15,690 bases of DNA from Synechococcaceae bacterium WB4_1_0192 (GCA_009926195.1 RFPK01000019.1:1-15690); one strand, 5' to 3'. Numbered from the stretch's first letter, positions 1-7,297 are shown. Notes: generated by a model from the letters alone, not told the origin. Program-made: numbers and translations.

Positions 1-373
1 CGCAGGAACCGATCCAGAGACGGACCCGCTGGTTGGCTGGGAAGTAGCTCACACGCTGAATCGCACAGCGTTGCGATGCCGCACCGGGGCGCCGGATGGT
101 CACAATGCCGGCCAGGCAGGTGAACACCGCCATGCGATAGGGCGAGGTGGCAACCGTCTGATCGGAGCATTCAGCCAGCTGCTGAAAGCGGTGCTGCTCG
201 TTGTTGGGCCAGTCGCGCCGTGCATTCAGCCAGGCCTGGAAGGCCGAAGGCAAAGGATCAAAGGGCAGAGCCTGAGCCGAAGCCGGAACAAGAGCCTGGG
301 CCGCGAGGGCCACCAGCAGCATGGCGGATCCAACGCTGCAGGATGCATAGCGGCGGCGTGGCGTGGCGATCAT
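1..373 (-). CDS. Secreted four-cysteine protein of unknown function (C-terminus cut off by window edge)
   Basis: The minus strand is open from an ATG at 373 to the window edge, giving 124 residues with no stop. The N-terminus is a typical Sec signal peptide: a basic stretch (RRR at 6-8), a hydrophobic core around 16-30, and Ala-x-Ala cleavage options at 31-35 (ASA, AQA). The mature part has four cysteines (about C69, C86, C103, C124), which suggests disulfide bonds in the periplasm or outside the cell. I do not recognise the family. It starts 46 bp after the stop of the short membrane ORF at 420-686, so the two could be cotranscribed. No clear ribosome-binding site is visible before the ATG. 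The coherent signal peptide and unbroken frame make it more believable than the antisense frames here. Confidence 0.6.
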   Translation of the reverse strand, partial: MIATPRRRYASCSVGSAMLLVALAAQALVPASAQALPFDPLPSAFQAWLNARRDWPNNEQHRFQQLAECSDQTVATSPYRMAVFTCLAGIVTIRRPGAASQRCAIQRVSYFPANQRVRLWIGSC

Positions 374-419
374 GCTGGCGGTGGCGCGATGTGGCGGGTT
401 ACAGGCAAGTCTGGAGGGC

Positions 420-686
420 TCATGCCTCTGTTTGGTGTGCCACTGCAGCAAGCACGGTCTTGGCGCCGTCAACGTGCATGGTGCTGACGGATTCGCGCCG
501 CAACCTGGCCGACACCTGCGCCTCCGCATCGACACCCTCAAAGGTGGGCGGCAGCCACACCCGCACCACCAATAACAGGGCGGCCGTGGCCAGTAACAGG
601 CAGACGGCGATCATCTGCTGCCAGGCCGTCTCGAGAACACCATGGACGATGACCTCGCGCAGCACCGAAACAATCGCGATCTGCAC
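420..686 (-). CDS. Small one-span membrane protein, hypothetical (GTG start)
   Basis: This 88-residue frame opens with GTG at 686 and has one strong hydrophobic segment at about residues 25-42, followed by a polar, charged tail that includes an ARLRR stretch. I do not recognise the family. The gene begins about 18 bp past the nrtD terminator hairpin and is followed after 46 bp by a secreted protein on the same strand, so it may be the first gene of a separate unit. The start is uncertain because no good Shine-Dalgarno sequence precedes it. Overlapping plus-strand frames are longer but look like low-complexity shadows. Support is the membrane segment and the position only. Confidence 0.45.
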   Translation of the reverse strand: MQIAIVSVLREVIVHGVLETAWQQMIAVCLLLATAALLLVVRVWLPPTFEGVDAEAQVSARLRRESVSTMHVDGAKTVLAAVAHQTEA

Positions 687-704
687 AGCCCGACGCTACA
701 AAGA

Positions 705-737
705 AAAAACCCACTGGCATGAAGCACGTGGGTTTTT
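705..737 (-). terminator. Rho-independent terminator of the nrt operon (works on both strands)
   Basis: A perfect 10-bp inverted repeat, AAAAACCCAC (705-714) and GTGGGTTTTT (728-737), surrounds a 13-nt loop. On the minus strand it begins 3 nt after the nrtD stop codon (741-743) and ends in a run of six T (complement of 704-709). The plus strand also has a five-T run, so it could stop transcription both ways. It separates nrtD from the two small genes beyond. Confidence 0.9.
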
Positions 738-740
738 GAT

Positions 741-1535
741 TCAAGCGTCGTCGTCGTGAGCGAAGCGATTGTAGAGGAAATCAAGGGCCCTGTTGCGCAA
801 CTCGTAATAGCGAGGATCCTCCATGATGTCCTCACGGCTGCGGGGACGAGGGAAATCGATCGAGAGCACCTCACCGATGCCGGCTGCCGGGCCGTTGGTC
901 ATCATCACCAGGCGATCGGCGAGAAACAGGGCTTCATCAATATCATGCGTGATCATCAGCACCGTGCACTTCTGGGTATTCCAGATCTTGAGCAGCTCCT
1001 CCTGCAGCTCTTCCTTGGTGATGGCATCGAGAGCACCAAAGGGTTCATCGAGGATCAGCACCTCAGGACGGATCGCCAGGGCACGGGCAATGGCCACCCG
1101 CTGTTTCATGCCACCGGAGAGCTGGGTGATCAGCTTTTCGGCTGCCTGGGTCAGGCCCACCAGCTCAAGGTGCTCCATCACGATCTCACGCTTCTCGCGC
1201 TCACTCAGCTGAGGCTTGACCGATTCGATCGCCAGGGCGACGTTGTCGTAAGCGCTGAGCCAGGGAAGAAGGGCATAACCCTGAAACACCACCATCCGAT
1301 CGGGACCGGGGCGCTGAATCGGGTTGCCCTTCAGCAGAACGCGACCGCTGGTGGGTTTGGCGAAGCCGGACACGGTGTTGAGCAGGGTGCTCTTGCCGCA
1401 GCCGGAGTGGCCGATCACGCAGACGAACTCGCCGGCCTGAACCTCGAAGTTAATGCCCTCGAGCACCGGGTAAGGCCCCTTGGGCGTGGGATAGGTGAGT
1501 CCGAGCTCCTCGAAGCGGAGAAGGGTGGCAGTCAT
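741..1535 (-). CDS. nrtD: Nitrate/nitrite ABC transporter ATP-binding subunit NrtD
   Basis: This 264-residue cytoplasmic ATPase pairs with the NrtC ATPase domain to power nitrate and nitrite import. It has every ABC motif: Walker A GHSGCGKST (42-50), Q-loop glutamine in VFQG (Q85), signature LSGGMKQ (139-145), Walker B ILDEP (D163, E164) and switch histidine in THD (H197). Length is normal for NrtD, with no C-terminal solute-binding domain, which is what sets it apart from NrtC. It is the last gene of nrtABCD, 47 bp after nrtC, and is followed directly by a terminator. The start is the ATG at 1535; no clear Shine-Dalgarno is seen. CmpD of the bicarbonate transporter is the nearest alternative; the operon's NrtA favours nitrate. 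Confidence 0.92.
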   Translation of the reverse strand: MTATLLRFEELGLTYPTPKGPYPVLEGINFEVQAGEFVCVIGHSGCGKSTLLNTVSGFAKPTSGRVLLKGNPIQRPGPDRMVVFQGYALLPWLSAYDNVALAIESVKPQLSEREKREIVMEHLELVGLTQAAEKLITQLSGGMKQRVAIARALAIRPEVLILDEPFGALDAITKEELQEELLKIWNTQKCTVLMITHDIDEALFLADRLVMMTNGPAAGIGEVLSIDFPRPRSREDIMEDPRYYELRNRALDFLYNRFAHDDDA

Positions 1536-1582
1536 GGAAATCGATGCAGTGCGTACAGAGGTCGATCAGTCAACGTCTCGCT

Positions 1583-3577
1583 TCAACTCACCATGGCGCG
1601 CGGCACGCCGATCGGGATCTCGGCGACGCTGAAGTCCTGGTGGATCGAGAGGCTGTTGATGTAGGCGATCGGGTCGTCGCCATTGAACGGAACGCCGTCG
1701 AACAGCTCGATGCCTGTGCGTTGGTACGACACGTCATCAAGACCGAGTTCACGTGCTGCGGTGCTGTACACCGACACGGCACAGATCCGCTCAAGAATCT
1801 CCACATAGTTGCGCGGGAAGGGAATCTCACTCCAGCGGGCCAGCTGGGTGAGGATCCACAGGTGTTCGGTGCGGCTGGGGCGGTTGACGCCCGGGCCGAA
1901 GAACAGGGTGTGGGGGTCGCCGTGGGGATTCTCCGCGCAGCCGCTGGGCGTACCAAAGCGGATCAGCTCAGGCTTCATGCCCAGGTAACGGCGGTCGCTG
2001 AGCAGCTGGCTGAGCTCGTCCCAGTGGGCAGGATCGGCGCAGTAGCGGCAGGCCTCGAGCAGCGCCTTGGTGAGGGCGATGTGGGTGTTGGGATAGGCCA
2101 GAGCCCAGTCCTCGCGCACGCCGAGCACCTTGCCGGGATGGCCCGACCAGATCTCCAGGTCGCCCACGATCGGGAAGCCGTGACCTTCGCGATCAGCCCG
2201 GTTGTTCCAGGGTTCACCCACGCAGTAGCCGTCGATCGAGCCGTCCTTGAGGTCGGCCAGCATCTGGGCCGGCGGCAGGGTCTGCAGGTGCACGTCCCGA
2301 TCGGGATCGATCGCATTGGAGGAGAGCCAATAGCGCAGCAGCAGGTTGTGCATCGAGGCCGGATGCACGATGCCGAGGGTATGGGGTTCACGGTTGTTGC
2401 GCAGCAGGTAATCGCGGTAGTCGGCCACCGACCGGACCCCCTGATCCGCCAGGCGCCTGGCCAGGGTGATGCCGTTGCCGTTGCGGCTGAGAGTGAGGGC
2501 CGTCACGATCGGTGTGGGATCACTGCCATGGCCACCGGCCGTCATCCAGGCCGGCATCCCCGACGGCATCAGTGCCGCATCGAGGGTGCGATCCAGCAAC
2601 CCGTCGGTCACGCCACGCCAGCTGGTTTCACGCACCAGCTGCACCTCATCAAGACCATGCTTTCGGAAGAAGCCCTTGGCTTCGGCCACCGCCAGCGGTG
2701 CACAGGCGGCGAGGGGGATGAAACCCAGATCGAGATTCACCTTCTCCAGTCCATGGCGGGCCAGCACCTTGTGGGGCTTGGCCTGCCACTGCTTCACCCG
2801 CTTCTGGCGGTTGAGGAAGTAGATGATTTCGGAGCGCAGGCTGTAGTAGCTGGGGTGATGCACCACCTCCAGGCGCTGGCGTGGTCGGGGAATGTCAACC
2901 TCAAGGATGCCGCCGATCTTCGAGCCCGGACCGTTGGTGAGCATCACGATCCGATCCGAGAGAAGCACCGCCTCGTCAACGTCGTGTGTGACCATCACAG
3001 CGGTGAGTTCGTGCTCATTGCAGATCTGCATCAGCTTCTCCTGCAGATTGCCCCGGGTGAGCGCATCGAGAGCGCCGAACGGCTCATCGAGCAGAAGCAG
3101 CTTCGGGCGGATCGCCAGGGCACGGGCGATGGCCACCCGCTGACGCATGCCGCCGGAGAGCTGCAGGGGCGGCTTTTCAGCGGCATGGGCCAGGCCGACC
3201 ATGGCGATGTGCTCCTCCACGACCGCATCGCGTTCGCTGCGGGAGAGGTCGGGCATCACCTCGTCCACGGCCAGGGCGATGTTCTCGCGCACCGTGAGCC
3301 ACGGCAGCAGCGAGTAGTTCTGGAACACGACCATCTTGTCGGGGCCGGGCCGCTTCACGCTTTCACCCTCCAGCAGCACGGTGCCACCAGTGGGTAGATC
3401 GAGGCCAGCAATCATGTTGAGCAGGGTGCTCTTGCCACAGCCGGAGTGGCCGATCAGGGAGATGAATTCCCCTTTGCGAATTTCGAGATCAATGCCCTTG
3501 AGGGCCAGGTAGTTGCCGCCTCCCTGAAGGGGGAAGTTCTTGACAACGTCCTGAACGGCGACGATGGGTGGCGTCAT
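1583..3577 (-). CDS. nrtC: Nitrate/nitrite ABC transporter ATPase NrtC with fused NrtA-like domain
   Basis: This 664-residue protein has two parts. Residues 1 to about 255 form an ABC ATPase: Walker A GHSGCGKST (43-51), Q86, signature LSGGMRQ (140-146), Walker B LLLLDEP (D164, E165) and H198. From about residue 275 the protein resembles the solute-binding subunit NrtA (segments LGFIPLAACAPLAVA and RYWLSSNAIDPDRDV), but it has no signal peptide, so the domain stays in the cytoplasm. This fusion is seen only in NrtC and CmpC. Work on Synechococcus PCC 7942 showed that the C-terminal domain of NrtC is needed for ammonium-promoted inhibition of transport, so it is probably the regulatory sensor here. 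The full length is present with no break. It starts 35 bp after nrtB. A 617-residue plus-strand frame lying opposite is a shadow. Confidence 0.94.
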   Translation of the reverse strand: MTPPIVAVQDVVKNFPLQGGGNYLALKGIDLEIRKGEFISLIGHSGCGKSTLLNMIAGLDLPTGGTVLLEGESVKRPGPDKMVVFQNYSLLPWLTVRENIALAVDEVMPDLSRSERDAVVEEHIAMVGLAHAAEKPPLQLSGGMRQRVAIARALAIRPKLLLLDEPFGALDALTRGNLQEKLMQICNEHELTAVMVTHDVDEAVLLSDRIVMLTNGPGSKIGGILEVDIPRPRQRLEVVHHPSYYSLRSEIIYFLNRQKRVKQWQAKPHKVLARHGLEKVNLDLGFIPLAACAPLAVAEAKGFFRKHGLDEVQLVRETSWRGVTDGLLDRTLDAALMPSGMPAWMTAGGHGSDPTPIVTALTLSRNGNGITLARRLADQGVRSVADYRDYLLRNNREPHTLGIVHPASMHNLLLRYWLSSNAIDPDRDVHLQTLPPAQMLADLKDGSIDGYCVGEPWNNRADREGHGFPIVGDLEIWSGHPGKVLGVREDWALAYPNTHIALTKALLEACRYCADPAHWDELSQLLSDRRYLGMKPELIRFGTPSGCAENPHGDPHTLFFGPGVNRPSRTEHLWILTQLARWSEIPFPRNYVEILERICAVSVYSTAARELGLDDVSYQRTGIELFDGVPFNGDDPIAYINSLSIHQDFSVAEIPIGVPRAMVS

Positions 3578-3612
3578 GGCGAGTGCCTGAAGAACAAAGG
3601 ACCAGGGATCAA

Positions 3613-4434
3613 TCAGCGGCCGGCTGCGATGCGCGTCTGCAGCCAGGCCATCAGGCGATCGAGAATCAGACCGATGGCACCGATCCAGACCACGCCGAGC
3701 ACAATGTCGGAGACGTAACCGTTCTGGTTTGCGTCCCAGATGAAGAAGCCGATGCCTGGGGTTCCGGGCATCACGATCTCAGCGGCGATGATCGCCAGCC
3801 AGGCCAGACCGATCGAGATGCGGAGGCCAGTAAAGATGTAGGGGAGAGCGGAGGGGATCAGGATCTTGGTGAAGAACTTCTGGCGCGACATCTGCAGAAC
3901 GAGTGCGACATTGCGGTAGTCCTGCGGGATCTGGCGCACACCTTCGGCGGTGTTGATCAGGATCGGCCAGATCGAGGTGATGAAGATCACGAAGATCGCC
4001 GCCGGCTGGTTCTGCTGGAAGATCACCAGCGCGATCGGCACCCAGGCCAGCGGCGCCACCATGCGCAGAAACTGGAACAGGGGATCGAAGGCGCGGTTGA
4101 GCGTCTGGCTGAGGCCAACAGCAATGCCCACGCCGATACCGAGGATCGCCGCCAGGGAGTAGCCGAGGGCCACCCGCGAGAGGCTGTTCATCGTGTGCAG
4201 GAACAGACCCTTGTCGAGACCGCCGCGATCGAAGAACGGATAGAGCAGCAGTTCACGGGTGCGCTCATCGGTCCAGAGGCTGAGCGGACCGGTGAGCTTC
4301 GTGAGGCCAAGGCTGGAACTGAGCTGCCAGAAGAGTAAAAATCCACCAATGCCGAAGATGGGCGGCAGGATGAACTTGCGGTTGTGCTTCCAGCACACGC
4401 CGAGATTGAAGCCGGAGCCTGGAGCAGTGGCCAT
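3613..4434 (-). CDS. nrtB: Nitrate/nitrite ABC transporter permease NrtB
   Basis: This 273-residue inner-membrane permease has several hydrophobic segments (about 22-40, 90-110, 128-160, 200-222 and 244-262). The cytoplasmic EAA-type coupling loop at about 164-200 (EGVRQIPQDYRNVALVL) contacts the ATPases. Family, length and place between nrtA and nrtC all fit NrtB; a homodimer forms the translocation pore. An AGGA sequence lies about 8 nt before the ATG at 4434. The nrtA-nrtB gap is 72 bp, the longest within the operon; I see only weak partial inverted repeats there and no convincing terminator. CmpB and CynB-type permeases are close relatives. Confidence 0.92.
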   Translation of the reverse strand: MATAPGSGFNLGVCWKHNRKFILPPIFGIGGFLLFWQLSSSLGLTKLTGPLSLWTDERTRELLLYPFFDRGGLDKGLFLHTMNSLSRVALGYSLAAILGIGVGIAVGLSQTLNRAFDPLFQFLRMVAPLAWVPIALVIFQQNQPAAIFVIFITSIWPILINTAEGVRQIPQDYRNVALVLQMSRQKFFTKILIPSALPYIFTGLRISIGLAWLAIIAAEIVMPGTPGIGFFIWDANQNGYVSDIVLGVVWIGAIGLILDRLMAWLQTRIAAGR

Positions 4435-4506
4435 GGGGATGTCCTGGAGAATATGGAAAAGATGGTGAGATTAGAGAACAAGAGTCTGTTTATGACTGAC
4501 TTGATC

Positions 4507-5850
4507 TCAGCCCTTGATCTTCAGGCTGTCGAGATAAGCCTGAGGATTGGCCGGGTCGTAGACCGTGCCGTCAAAGAACGTTTCCTTACCTCGACTGGGA
4601 GAGGTGGGGATATCCTTGGCTGGAAGACCAAGCTCCTTCGCAGCCTGAAGCCAGAGGTCGTCACGCACGACCCTGTTGTTGATTGCTTCAGCCTGCTGGA
4701 TCGTATCGACGGTGCCGGGGTAGAACTTCCAGCGCAGAGATTCGATCAGGAACCAGAGGGTAAGGCTCTTGTAGGGATAGGAGATCACACCCCGATCACT
4801 ACTCCAGTAGAGCGGGCCCATCTTCGGATCGGTTTCGGGTGTGCCGTTGGCACCGATCTTGTACTGGCCCTTGAGCGATTGCTGCAGAACGCTAACCGGC
4901 ACGTTGTACCACTTGCGCGAGCTCAGAATCTGGGCGGCCTCATCCTTATTCTCCGGCTTATCGAGCCACATCTGCGCCTCGATCAGCCCCTTCAACAGCG
5001 CAACGGCAGCCTTGGGGTTCTTCTCGACCCAGTCGGAGCGGACGGCAAGGTATTCCTCAGGGTGCACCTTCCAGATCTGGGCGGTGGTGGCTGCCAGATA
5101 ACCCACGTTGTCCTTGGCGATGCGGGACGGCCAGGGATCACCGGTGGAGAAGGCCTCCATCGTGCCGTTCTTCATACCTTGGAGCGTCTCCGGCGCAGGC
5201 ACCGTCAACAGTTCAACGTCCTTGTTTGGGTTCACGCCACCGGCGGCGAGCCAGTAGCGGATCCAGATGTCCTGATTGGCTTTAGGGAATGTATAAGAGG
5301 CTCGAAACTTCCGACCCTCTTTGCCGCTAAAGGCAGCGAAGAAGTTTGGCGAAGATTCCTTTAGATTGACGCTGAGATTGGCGTTCTTGACGGTGTTTGC
5401 GGCGGCGATCCCGTTGCCCTGACTCATCAACATGGCCAGAATTGTCATCGGCACCTTCTTGCCATTGGTGATCGCGCCTTCACTGATCATCTGCGGCATC
5501 GGCAGCTGCCACTGACCACCATCAATGCCACCTCCGCCTGAGCCGAGCACGACGTTGTCACGCGCCGTCGACCAACTGGATTGCTTACTGAGCTTCACAT
5601 CAAGACCGTGCCTGGCAAAGAAGCCCTTTTCCACGCCAACCACCAACGGCGCAGCCTCAAGGATCGGCACGAAGCCAAGACTGATGGTGGTGGTTTCCAG
5701 TTTTGAAGCGGCCTGGGCGTTCAGAGTGGCGCTGCTGCCTGAGCTGGTGGTACCAGGTCTACTGGGAGGATTGCCAAGACAACCGGTCAACACGAGCGAA
5801 CTGGTCAGGGCCCCGGCCAGCAGGGCAAGGAAAGGACGACGCTTTGCCAT
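4507..5850 (-). CDS. nrtA: Nitrate/nitrite-binding lipoprotein NrtA
   Basis: This 447-residue periplasmic protein captures nitrate or nitrite and delivers it to NrtB. A lipoprotein signal peptide ends in the lipobox LTGC, with lipidated Cys24, followed by a Ser/Thr/Pro-rich linker and the binding domain from about residue 54. Family hallmarks are GGIDGGQWQ (about 107-115), QGNGIA (144-149), RYWLAAGG (198-205) and STGDPWPSR (235-243). Tryptophan in SSW (W93) and lysine in IWKVHPEEY (K261) look like the ligand-binding residues known from Synechocystis NrtA. It is the first gene of the operon. An NtcA-like site and a -10 box lie upstream at 5889-5931. CmpA (bicarbonate) is the main alternative, but the tryptophan-containing GGQWQ block favours nitrate. 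Confidence 0.93.
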   Translation of the reverse strand: MAKRRPFLALLAGALTSSLVLTGCLGNPPSRPGTTSSGSSATLNAQAASKLETTTISLGFVPILEAAPLVVGVEKGFFARHGLDVKLSKQSSWSTARDNVVLGSGGGGIDGGQWQLPMPQMISEGAITNGKKVPMTILAMLMSQGNGIAAANTVKNANLSVNLKESSPNFFAAFSGKEGRKFRASYTFPKANQDIWIRYWLAAGGVNPNKDVELLTVPAPETLQGMKNGTMEAFSTGDPWPSRIAKDNVGYLAATTAQIWKVHPEEYLAVRSDWVEKNPKAAVALLKGLIEAQMWLDKPENKDEAAQILSSRKWYNVPVSVLQQSLKGQYKIGANGTPETDPKMGPLYWSSDRGVISYPYKSLTLWFLIESLRWKFYPGTVDTIQQAEAINNRVVRDDLWLQAAKELGLPAKDIPTSPSRGKETFFDGTVYDPANPQAYLDSLKIKG

Positions 5851-5888
5851 GGAGACAATAATCAGAAAGAGGACAAGTCAATCGAGGA

Positions 5889-5931
5889 ACAGATAAATAG
5901 ACACAGAAAGTCAATTGGAACACCTGACTAC
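5889..5931 (-). promoter_or_regulatory. Candidate NtcA-activated promoter of nrtA
   Basis: On the minus strand, GTA-N8-TTC (5931-5918) matches five of the six fixed bases of the NtcA consensus GTA-N8-TAC. About 18-22 nt downstream is an A/T-rich -10 candidate, TATTTAT (5899-5893). The spacing between the NtcA centre and the -10 is about 28-32 bp, close to that of class II NtcA promoters. No good -35 is present, as expected for an activated promoter. The nrtA ATG follows 43 bp later. NtcA itself is not encoded in this window. Confidence 0.5.
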
Positions 5932-6137
5932 TGTGGGGTCAATCAATCTGCGGTTGGCTTGAACGAGTTGCCGACTCTTCAACTCAAAGAGCAGCAATCA
6001 CTCCGTGACCGATGGGTGGGCGATGGCTCCAGAATTGAAGCTGGTGGAAGAGTAGGAGCTGGCCATGAGTGGTTGGGGAGCTTGAGCTGAAGTGTTGCCA
6101 ACCATGGCGATAAGCCCTGGTTATCCCCTGCTGATGG

Positions 6138-6680
6138 TTAACGATCCAATCGCAGCAACTCGTCGTCTCCCTGCCTGGCGATGCGCCCCTCCTGGCGGAA
6201 ACGGATCAAGGCCTTGGTGACGGTGACCCGGGTCATCCCTGTCATCTCTGCCAGGTTGCGGTGGGTAAGGTTCATGCCGCTGAATGACAAGCTGATCCCC
6301 TGACTGCTGACGCGACCGAAGCGCTTGCCAAGCCAGATCAACAGCCTGAACAATCGATCCTCCGCCCGGCGAATCCGTGAAAACTGCAGCAGTGTGGTCA
6401 GCTGCAGAACGTGCTGACCCAAGAAAACCCGTTGATCTTCGGCCGTAGCCATCCGCTCCTCCACCTGCACCGGAGAGAGTGAACAGAGATGCACCGGTCT
6501 GTCGTGAATCAGCGATGGGATCACCAGATCGCCGGGCCCCCAGATCCCAAGGGTTGTCGTGGTGTCGTCCTCATTCCAGGCGCGCAAAACCACATAGCCA
6601 TCGTCAAGCATCCAACTCAAGCTGGTGGGCAGCGACTCACCCGCACTCAGCCTCAGCCGCAGATGACGCTGTGCCATCAC
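6138..6680 (-). CDS. Short Crp/Fnr-family transcriptional regulator
   Basis: This 180-residue protein has a shortened effector-binding beta-barrel (about residues 8-75; GPGDLVIPS resembles the GxGD turn of Crp proteins), a dimerisation helix (about 85-115) and a clear C-terminal winged helix-turn-helix (about 134-165, NLAEMTGMTRVTVTKALIRFRQEGRI). The T-R-V-T-V-T-K recognition helix is close to that of NtcA. At 180 residues it is shorter than NtcA (about 220) and lacks the first barrel strands. An in-frame TGA 10-12 nt upstream rules out a longer start, so translation begins at GTG 6680 or ATG 6677. It lies upstream of nrtA on the same strand, 287 bp away, so it may regulate the nrt genes, but nothing in the sequence proves that. 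It is probably not the NtcA orthologue. Confidence 0.85.
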   Translation of the reverse strand: MMAQRHLRLRLSAGESLPTSLSWMLDDGYVVLRAWNEDDTTTTLGIWGPGDLVIPSLIHDRPVHLCSLSPVQVEERMATAEDQRVFLGQHVLQLTTLLQFSRIRRAEDRLFRLLIWLGKRFGRVSSQGISLSFSGMNLTHRNLAEMTGMTRVTVTKALIRFRQEGRIARQGDDELLRLDR

Positions 6681-6715
6681 GGAAGGATGCGATCAGAAAA
6701 CCTGGGAGTGCCCAT
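6677..6715 (-). other. Possible 12-codon leader ORF ending in TGATG on the regulator start
   Basis: An ATG at 6715 opens a 12-codon frame (MGTPRFSDRILP) whose TGA overlaps the regulator's ATG at 6677 as TGATG, the classic layout for coupled translation. No Shine-Dalgarno precedes it; the bases before it are C/T-rich. It may be chance. Confidence 0.25.
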
Positions 6716-6816
6716 GGAGGAGATAGAGAGAGAAGGGTGACCCGGATCTGCAGCGGAACGCTAGGGGGTAGCCGGGAATTCTGGGTTGCTCTGATTGCCT
6801 GAATCGATCAGCCAGT

Positions 6817-6847
6817 CAACAGGACAACAGGACAACAGGACAACAGG
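6817..6847. repeat. 8-bp tandem repeat (CAACAGGA x 3.9)
   Basis: Three perfect copies of CAACAGGA (6817-6824, 6825-6832, 6833-6840) are followed by a partial CAACAGG (6841-6847). The array is flanked by an 11-bp direct repeat, GGGTTGCTCTG (6783-6793 and 6850-6860). It lies outside any gene, upstream of the Crp-family regulator. Short tandem repeats of 7-8 bp are known in cyanobacterial intergenic DNA and usually arise by replication slippage. Confidence 0.9.
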
Positions 6848-6918
6848 CGTGGGTTGCTCTGTCACTGACCATTCACCCGGTCGCATTCCTACTCTGATGG
6901 CGTCCTGGTGAAACCGGC

Positions 6919-6950
6919 TCACCGATCACACCAATCGGTGGCCTTTTTTC
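6919..6950 (+). terminator. Rho-independent terminator without an obvious upstream gene
   Basis: CACCGAT and ATCGGTG form a 7-bp stem around a 7-nt loop (CACACCA), followed by GCC and a run of six T on the plus strand. The other strand has no T-run after the stem, so the signal points to plus-strand transcription. No plus-strand coding gene ends before it; it may end a small RNA. Confidence 0.65.
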
Positions 6951-6980
6951 CAGAACCAAATCAGCATTCACCCGCAGCCT

Positions 6981-7160
6981 TCAGAGGCTGTTGCGCATGG
7001 CCAGCCAAAAGCCAACGACCATCGCCAGCATCAGCAGGGAGCGGCCCACCAGGAAGCGGATCACATTCTCTCGCCGAACCATGGTGGTTTCAATGTGCTG
7101 CAGGACAGTCTGCAGTCGCTTGAGCGCAGTGAATTGCATCAGGACGTTCCGCCGGTGCAT
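6981..7160 (-). CDS. Possible small one-span membrane protein
   Basis: This frame of 59 residues starts at ATG 7160 (or TTG 7163). It has a basic N-terminal half and a hydrophobic segment at about residues 37-55 (LVGRSLLMLAMVVGFWLAM), followed by a short polar end. The family is unknown. No Shine-Dalgarno sequence or promoter is evident. A 6-bp hairpin (6975-6990) overlaps the stop codon but has no T-run. A plus-strand frame of about the same length overlaps it, so the call rests on the membrane segment alone. Confidence 0.35.
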   Translation of the reverse strand: MHRRNVLMQFTALKRLQTVLQHIETTMVRRENVIRFLVGRSLLMLAMVVGFWLAMRNSL

Positions 7161-7297
7161 CAACGGTCTGTGATTGAACGCTAGGGGGCAGAGGTCTGTT
7201 GTTGGGGCGGCATCTGCTTGGTGCTGCTGAGCCTGATCATCAGATCCGCTGATCTGTTGTTACTGCTCCTCGGCCCCAGATTGCAGTTGCTCTACCT

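Larger units (their letters stand above)
6716..6980. other. Non-coding stretch upstream of the Crp-family gene
   Basis: No convincing gene is visible on either strand. The stretch holds one copy of the 13-bp repeat, a weak NtcA-like GTA-N8-TTC at 6768-6781, the 8-bp tandem repeat and a plus-strand terminator near 6950. Plus-strand frames over this part lack any recognisable protein character. Confidence 0.6.
6756..7188. repeat. 13-bp direct repeat GAACGCTAGGGGG (two copies)
   Basis: An exact 13-mer occurs at 6756-6768 and again at 7176-7188, 420 bp apart. Each copy lies upstream of a minus-strand reading frame: about 76 bp before the Crp-family start and 16 bp before the ATG of the doubtful small ORF. 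It could be an operator or a relic of duplication. No known consensus is recognised. Confidence 0.6.

Noticed and set aside
1544..3397. Long plus-strand frame (617 codons) opposite nrtC
   Set aside because: It mirrors nrtC in high-GC DNA, is rich in His, Gln and Gly and shows no domain; nrtC is certain.
741..5850. Bicarbonate transporter cmpABCD
   Set aside because: The NrtA-type blocks GGIDGGQWQ and STGDPWPSR and the NtcA-like site favour nitrate, though the families are close.
6109..6125. GATAA/TTATC inverted repeat after the regulator gene as a terminator
   Set aside because: The stem is only 5 bp and no T-run follows.
6138..6680. Assignment as ntcA
   Set aside because: The protein is 180 rather than about 220 residues and lacks the N-terminal barrel part; only the HTH is similar.
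6817..6847. CRISPR-like array
   Set aside because: The units are 8 bp with no spacers; it is a simple tandem repeat.
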